NCBI GenBank assembly: GCA_964460845.1
Contig: CAYWRZ010000004.1
Location: 1-64,000, forward strand
Direction: 5' to 3'
DNA: 64,000 nucleotides
Source: CAYWRZ01 sp964460845
Lineage (GTDB): Bacteria > Bacteroidota > Bacteroidia > Flavobacteriales_D > UBA2798
Position 1 is the first letter of the stretch. Each line of letters opens with the position of its first letter. The position numbers were made by a program, and so were the translations under genes. Below the pieces are notes generated by a model. The model saw only the letters and a program-made list of their open reading frames with translations. It was not told where the DNA came from and searched no databases. Below, one piece after another: positions 59,977-64,000 of this stretch.

Positions 59977-60027
59977 TAAAACGCGTACCGAAGATGAATG
60001 CGGTGCGCCTGACTTAACCTCTTTCCG

Positions 60028-60417
60028 ATGGAAAAGCGTGATATTTTAACACTTGACGACGTGCGTCTGCTGGTGGATACTTTTTACGGAAAAGTGCGGG
60101 AAGATGAGCTTTTGTCGGGGATTTTTAATGGTGTAATACAGGATCGCTGGCCGGAGCATCTCGATAAAATGTACCGTTTTTGGCAAACGGTGCTGCTCGA
60201 AGAACATACTTACAACGGTCGTCCCTTTCCCCCTCATGCGAACCTTCCGGTCGAAAAGGAGCATTTCGATCGCTGGCTTGCGCTTTTTTTTGAAACGATC
60301 GACGAATGTTTTACCGGTGAAAAAGCCCATGAAGCCAAGTGGAGAGCCTCGCGTATGGCGGAAATGTTTCTTTCCAAAATTCACTTTTTCCGACAGAACA
60401 GCGGCTATATCGGCTGA
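60028..60417 (+). CDS. Group III truncated haemoglobin
   Basis: The 129-residue protein is a haem protein of the trHb-III family: VRLLVDTFYGKVREDELLSGIFN, RWPEHLDKMYRFWQTVLL, FPPHANLPVEKEHFDRWLALFFETID (partly quoted) and WRASRMAEMFLSKI. The proximal His is in the KEHFDRWL segment. Group III globins may handle oxygen, NO or peroxide; the exact role is unclear. It stands alone, divergent from the helicase gene. Confidence 0.92.
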   Translation: MEKRDILTLDDVRLLVDTFYGKVREDELLSGIFNGVIQDRWPEHLDKMYRFWQTVLLEEHTYNGRPFPPHANLPVEKEHFDRWLALFFETIDECFTGEKAHEAKWRASRMAEMFLSKIHFFRQNSGYIG

Positions 60418-60540
60418 TTGCTTCCGGATTCGACTGTAAGTTTCTTCCTGAAACAAGTGCGAAAAAAGCCGATTCCGTTTGGCGTGTTCGGAGATAACGT
60501 TATATTTTAATAATAAAACTACAGTAAAGTGAATGCGGGG

Positions 60541-60569
60541 TTGACATTGCCCCCCTAAGCTAGTATTTT
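60541..60569 (+). promoter_or_regulatory. Candidate promoter of the ibrAB-like pair, sigma-70 style
   Basis: TTGACA (60541-60546) and TATTTT (60564-60569) are exactly 17 nt apart. This fits the E. coli-type -35/-10 layout better than the TAnnTTTG type seen elsewhere in this window. It could also be read as TTG-N17-TAGTATTT. The leader to the ATG at 60620 would be about 45 nt. Confidence 0.4.
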
Positions 60570-60619
60570 CGTTTTTCAGCTTATCAGTTCTGAAGGTAAT
60601 TAATAGCACGGATTAGCGT

Positions 60620-61816
60620 ATGCCGAAAAAATATAGTCAGCTTTCCGTATATGATGCGGCGGTGCAGCGGCTTGAGTATGTCTATAGCCATTTTAAAAAA
60701 GTATATCTGTCATTCAGCGGAGGCAAAGATAGCGGGGTAATGCTCAATATGGCCATTGAAGCGGCTCGCCGTCAGAACCGTTTGCCGGTGCACGTGCTGG
60801 TCATTGATCTTGAAGCGCAATACGATCACACGATCGAATTTATCCGGCGAATGACATCCCGCCCCGAGGTTAAAGCCTATTGGGTATGCCTGCCGATTCG
60901 CCTGCGTAATGCCGTAAGCCAGTTCCAGTCGCACTGGATGTGCTGGGATCCCTTCCGTCGTTCGGCCTGGGTGCGCGATTATCCCGAAAGCGATGCGGTG
61001 ATCAAGGAAAAAGATTATTTCCCCTTTTTCCGGAACGGAATGGAGTTTGAAGAGTTTGTACTCGAATTCGGGAAGTGGTTTTCGGCCGGAGAAGAAACAG
61101 CCTGTCTGGTAGGTATCCGTAGTAACGAAAGTTTTAACCGCTACCGTACTATCGCTAATTTCAGGAAAGCGCGTTACCGCAAGCAGCAATGGAGTACCCG
61201 TATTGTGCCCGGCCTGTATAATTTTTATCCCTTGTATGACTGGGCCACGCAGGATATATGGATCGCCAACGGGAAATACGCTTACGACTATAATCGTATT
61301 TATGATTTGATGCACCTTGCAGGGGTATCTTTACATCAGATGCGGCTCTGTCAGCCCTATGGAGACGATCAGCGGAAGGGACTGTACCTGTTCAAGATTC
61401 TTGAACCCGAAACATGGACGCGTCTGGTGAACCGTGTCGAAGGTGCTAATTTCGGCAACCGTTACTCGTCGAATAACCGTACCGTTTTCGGTAATTTTCG
61501 GATGAACCTGCCCGAAGGACATACCTATAAAAGCTATGCGTCTTTTCTGCTCGATACCATGCCGCCTTATCTTCGTGATCATTACAGTGAAAAGATCCGA
61601 AAATTCTTAAAGTATTGGGGAAAAAACGGTTATGCGCAGGATATTCCCGATGCGGCCGATCCGAAGCTGGAGGCACAGCGCAAAGCGCCTTCCTGGAGGA
61701 GAATCTGTAAGGTATTGCTCAAAAATGACTATTGGTGCAAAGGGCTTTCTTTTGCGCAAACCCGGGGCGAAATGCAGCGTCAGCTAACCTTGTTTTTAAA
61801 ATATCATCACCAATGA
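60620..61816 (+). CDS. IbrA-like PAPS-reductase-family protein (DUF3440)
   Basis: The 398-residue protein is an ATP-pyrophosphatase-fold enzyme of the PAPS reductase / DndC-like group. It shows the PP-loop VYLSFSGGKDSGVMLNMA and DLEAQYDHTIEFI near the N-terminus. A DUF3440-type C-terminal part has YNRIYDLMHLAGVSLHQMRLCQPYGDDQRKGLYLF (partly quoted), NNRTVFGNF and the C-rich WCKGLSF. Its partner gene overlaps by 4 nt (ATGA) and encodes a ParB-like protein, the same arrangement as E. coli ibrA-ibrB. The reaction is unknown; adenylation or sulfur transfer are possibilities from the fold. Confidence 0.88.
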   Translation: MPKKYSQLSVYDAAVQRLEYVYSHFKKVYLSFSGGKDSGVMLNMAIEAARRQNRLPVHVLVIDLEAQYDHTIEFIRRMTSRPEVKAYWVCLPIRLRNAVSQFQSHWMCWDPFRRSAWVRDYPESDAVIKEKDYFPFFRNGMEFEEFVLEFGKWFSAGEETACLVGIRSNESFNRYRTIANFRKARYRKQQWSTRIVPGLYNFYPLYDWATQDIWIANGKYAYDYNRIYDLMHLAGVSLHQMRLCQPYGDDQRKGLYLFKILEPETWTRLVNRVEGANFGNRYSSNNRTVFGNFRMNLPEGHTYKSYASFLLDTMPPYLRDHYSEKIRKFLKYWGKNGYAQDIPDAADPKLEAQRKAPSWRRICKVLLKNDYWCKGLSFAQTRGEMQRQLTLFLKYHHQ

Positions 61817-62424
61817 TAAAAGAGATTCTGAAACCCTACACCCAAGCTACGTTCGATGAAAAAGTAGAAATTTACAATCAGATTTCACAGCAGTTGTATC
61901 AGTTTCTCGGATTAAACCAACCGGTGTTGAATGTGCAGTTGGTACCACTGGAAGAGATAGAAGCCAACGATTATAACCCCAATAAGGTGGCTCCCCCCGA
62001 AATGCGTTTGCTGGAGCTTTCTATCCGCAAAGACGGACTTACGATGCCTGTGGTGGTAGCGAATGAAAAAGGAAAGAAAAAACGTGTTATTGTCGATGGC
62101 TTTCATCGTACGGCCGTGTGCAGGAGCACGCCCGAAATCAGGAAGAAGCTCCGGGGTTATCTGCCTGTTACACATCTTAACAAAACGCTTGAGCACCGAA
62201 TTACCGCTACGGTTCGTCATAATATGGCGCGGGGCACGCATCAGGTAGAGCTCTCGGCGAGGTTGGTCACCTTTCTCAAACGAAACGACTGGAGCAATAT
62301 CCGAATCGGGGAGGAGCTGGGCATGGATGCCGACGAAGTGCTGTGGCTCAGGCAGATTACCGGCCTGGCAGAAGCATTCAGGGATCAGGAGTTTTCCCGT
62401 TCCTGGGAAGTGCGTGGAGAATGA
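61813..62424 (+). CDS. IbrB-like ParB/sulfiredoxin-fold protein
   Basis: The 203-residue protein has a ParB/Srx-like domain: VQLVPLEEIEANDYNPNKVAPPEM, LLELSIRKDGLTMPVVVAN, VIVDGFHRTAVCR (the G-HR phosphate-binding motif) and ITATVRHNMARGTHQ. A predicted helix-turn-helix follows (RLVTFLKRNDWSNIRIGEELGMDADEVLWLRQITGL, in pieces). I chose the ATG at 61813, which overlaps the stop of the IbrA-like gene; a longer reading would lie inside it. ParB-fold domains bind or hydrolyse nucleoside triphosphates and often bind DNA. The stop forms TGATCA with that of convergent ndpA. Confidence 0.87.
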   Translation: MIKEILKPYTQATFDEKVEIYNQISQQLYQFLGLNQPVLNVQLVPLEEIEANDYNPNKVAPPEMRLLELSIRKDGLTMPVVVANEKGKKKRVIVDGFHRTAVCRSTPEIRKKLRGYLPVTHLNKTLEHRITATVRHNMARGTHQVELSARLVTFLKRNDWSNIRIGEELGMDADEVLWLRQITGLAEAFRDQEFSRSWEVRGE

Positions 62425-63471
62425 TCAGCGCTCGTCCTGGTAGTAAATCTTGTAAAATTTACGTCCGCCTTCGTCCACACCCTGCTCAATAAGATCCCGA
62501 TCGCCGTGGATGTAGATGTGGAAATTCTTATCGAGCTTCAGCACGCTTTTGAAAATTTTAGCCTGTTTTTTTACGGCTTGTGTCGAAATTTCAAACTCGT
62601 CGGTAAATCCGGTTTGGTTATTTTCACGGTAAGAGCCGTCGAAATCGCGAAAAGAGCGGATCAGGTCTTCTTGTACGAAAACTTCTTCTTCAAACTCTTT
62701 TTTATCAAAAGTATCGTGCGTTTTGAAATAGGCTACTGAGCGGTTCAGCAGGTCGATTTGATCGGCTTTGCTCACTTCAAATTCTTCGGGAAGCTGTTCT
62801 TTCACAAAACTTTTGGCGAAGCTCAGAAAATCGCGGGTTTGGTGATACGCATCGCGCGCAGGGCTGATCTGTAAAAACAGATCTTTCCAGTATTGCGCTT
62901 CGGCCGAGCGATTGGCTTTATCTACCACGCACACGCGGTATCCCTCTTCGCGATCGAGGTTCAGGATGAGGCAGCCTTTGTCGAGCTTTTCTACGTTAAT
63001 ACCTTCGTCGTACCGCAGCGAAAATTCAGTAGCCAGTTGGTCGAGCTTCAAAAAAGGATGCCGGCTTTCCGATTTGAAAATGCCTATGGCTTCGGTAGTT
63101 TCCCCCTGAAGGCTGAGCTGCGAAAAATACACCACAAACAAATCTCCGGGTTTGATTTGCGGGTGCACGGCCACTTCGTAGAGCTGGCGGGCAATGTCGA
63201 TACTTATGGCATGAAGCTGATCGGGTGCATCGAACAGGGTTTCGGCAAAACGGAACAGCGGATTAAGCCTGTGATCGCCGTTAGAAAAAGTAAAGGTGTA
63301 ACGTTCTTCGCTCCGAAAAGCGTCAAGAAAATACCGGGCGAGCAGCTCGTTGAGCCGCGGATCGGAGAGATCGGCGGGCGAATCGGAAAGCCGAAGCGCT
63401 TCTTCCTGCGTGGCATTTCCTACGTGGTGAATGCTCATGGAGGCTATCTGGCATTGCGTGAAATCGGTCAT
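62425..63471 (-). CDS. NdpA/YejK-type 37-kDa nucleoid-associated protein
   Basis: The 348-residue protein fits the nucleoid-associated family PF04245. It has an N-terminal ISMSIHHVGN-like opening (IASMSIHHVGN), LLARYFLDAF, the central DLFVVYFSQLSLQGETTEAIGIFKSE (partly quoted), INVEKLDKGCLILN, a variable middle, and the C-terminal HIYIHGDRDLIEQGVDEGGRKFYKIYY (partly quoted). Members bind DNA and the nucleoid; physiological roles are poorly known. A TATTTTTA box lies about 22 nt upstream. It is divergent from the AraC-type gene and its stop abuts that of the IbrB-like gene. Confidence 0.88.
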   Translation of the reverse strand: MTDFTQCQIASMSIHHVGNATQEEALRLSDSPADLSDPRLNELLARYFLDAFRSEERYTFTFSNGDHRLNPLFRFAETLFDAPDQLHAISIDIARQLYEVAVHPQIKPGDLFVVYFSQLSLQGETTEAIGIFKSESRHPFLKLDQLATEFSLRYDEGINVEKLDKGCLILNLDREEGYRVCVVDKANRSAEAQYWKDLFLQISPARDAYHQTRDFLSFAKSFVKEQLPEEFEVSKADQIDLLNRSVAYFKTHDTFDKKEFEEEVFVQEDLIRSFRDFDGSYRENNQTGFTDEFEISTQAVKKQAKIFKSVLKLDKNFHIYIHGDRDLIEQGVDEGGRKFYKIYYQDER

Positions 63472-63493
63472 GGTACGGGCATTTTTCGACAGG

Positions 63494-63501
63494 TAAAAAT
63501 A
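63494..63501 (-). promoter_or_regulatory. TAnnTTTR -7 box for the nucleoid protein gene
   Basis: TATTTTTA on the minus strand ends 22 nt before the ATG at 63471; the final base differs from the consensus. Confidence 0.4.
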
Positions 63502-63563
63502 ATTCTTTCCGCTACCAAACCATAACGCAGCCCCTTTACTTTTTCTTAGATTTTACAGAACCT

Positions 63564-63571
63564 TATCTTTG
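63564..63571 (+). promoter_or_regulatory. TAnnTTTG -7 box for the AraC-type gene
   Basis: TATCTTTG lies 35 nt before the ATG at 63607. Confidence 0.6.
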
Positions 63572-63606
63572 TCCTATTCCTGCGGCAGGCAGCCGCGTTT
63601 TTACCT

Positions 63607-64000
63607 ATGAGCTACCGTGTCATTCCTCCCTGTGCAGCATTAAAATCTATCGTAAGCCATTTTTGGGAAGACGAATGGGAGGAACACACGCAAACGATAA
63701 GCTCGACCTATTACATGACGGCCAGCACCTTCACGGAGATGGCCTTTGCTTTTCAGGGATCTTCCGCTCATCCCGAGCTGCGGTTTTCTTCGATACAGGG
63801 GCATACTTCGCATTATGCGGAATTTCCAGCGGGCGGATTTTTTAAGCTTTTTGGCGTTTCCCTGTATTCGCATTCTGTTCCGGTCTTATTTCAGTTGCCG
63901 GCTTCCGAACTTTGCCATCGTTTTTTGCCTATCGACAGCCTTTGTGGAAATGCAGGCGATGGTCTTATCGAAAGAATAGCGTTGGCGGCATCTACTGCCG
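63607..64000 (+). CDS. AraC-family transcriptional regulator, N-terminal part
   Basis: The frame is open from the ATG at 63607 to the end of the window, giving 131 complete codons; the gene continues beyond. The product starts MSYRVIPPCAALKSIVSHFWED and continues with a ligand-domain pattern (TFTEMAFAFQG, FPAGGFFKLFGVSLYSHSVPVLFQLPASEL in pieces, LPIDSLCGNAGDGLIERI). This resembles the N-terminal region of AraC regulators of the DUF6597 type, in which a C-terminal double helix-turn-helix would follow. The effector is unknown. Confidence 0.75.
   Translation, partial: MSYRVIPPCAALKSIVSHFWEDEWEEHTQTISSTYYMTASTFTEMAFAFQGSSAHPELRFSSIQGHTSHYAEFPAGGFFKLFGVSLYSHSVPVLFQLPASELCHRFLPIDSLCGNAGDGLIERIALAASTA

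Noticed and set aside
1..64000. CRISPR array, insertion sequence, tRNA or rRNA
   Set aside because: No regularly spaced repeats, transposase motifs, cloverleaf-like intergenic sequence or rRNA signatures were seen in any intergenic region.

Overview
The window reads as chromosomal DNA of a member of the Bacteroidota (Bacteroidetes), probably a free-living or environmental one. No rRNA or tRNA gene is present to settle the order. Four things point to this phylum: repeated promoter elements of the form TAnnTTTG just upstream of genes and almost no Shine-Dalgarno sequences; a large secreted protein with a type IX secretion C-terminal sorting domain; a SUF operon ending in a SufT-like protein and a DUF2480 protein; and atpD-atpC encoded apart from the other ATP synthase genes, with an epsilon subunit lacking the helical C-terminal domain. 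Lipoproteins, LytTR regulators and a two-propeller LytS-type kinase fit the same group.

0-22 kb is mostly housekeeping: a CPBP membrane protease, dusB, the minus-strand operon rbfA / methyltransferase / LolC-E-like permease, an MsbA-like ABC exporter, ribF with a leucine-rich-repeat protein, atpD-atpC, tsaB, a TPR protein, gdhA, metG, queA, and ispD followed by dxs (the MEP isoprenoid route). 22-31 kb is a signalling region. Two LytTR response regulators and a 1016-residue propeller/LytS kinase lie between two paralogous helical proteins of about 515-520 residues whose function I do not recognise. 31-40 kb holds thiL and the SUF iron-sulfur operon (sufA-like, sufB, sufC, sufD, a Kazal-type lipoprotein, sufS, sufE, sufT, DUF2480), headed by a promoter with a 19-bp palindrome just after its -7 box. 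40-50 kb holds a 50-residue membrane protein, a PepSY-like secreted protein, an NtrC-type regulator tail to tail with a hybrid kinase, and a three-gene kinase / receiver / receiver-kinase operon. 50-56 kb holds a protein with a C-terminal region resembling ADP-ribosyltransferases and a 1333-residue T9SS cargo protein. 56-64 kb has OsmC, an LLM flavin oxidoreductase, a UvrD-like helicase with a C-terminal DNA-binding-like tail, a group III truncated haemoglobin, an IbrA-IbrB-like pair, an NdpA/YejK nucleoid protein and the start of an AraC-family regulator.

Two patterns run through the whole window. First, nine of ten convergent gene pairs have stop codons that overlap, abut or lie at most 3 nt apart, often sharing TTAA or forming TGATCA. 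Second, several TAnnTTTG boxes lie within about 10 nt of the start codon, which suggests very short or absent leaders. The same boxes were used here to correct gene starts. No insertion sequence, CRISPR array, tRNA or rRNA was found.
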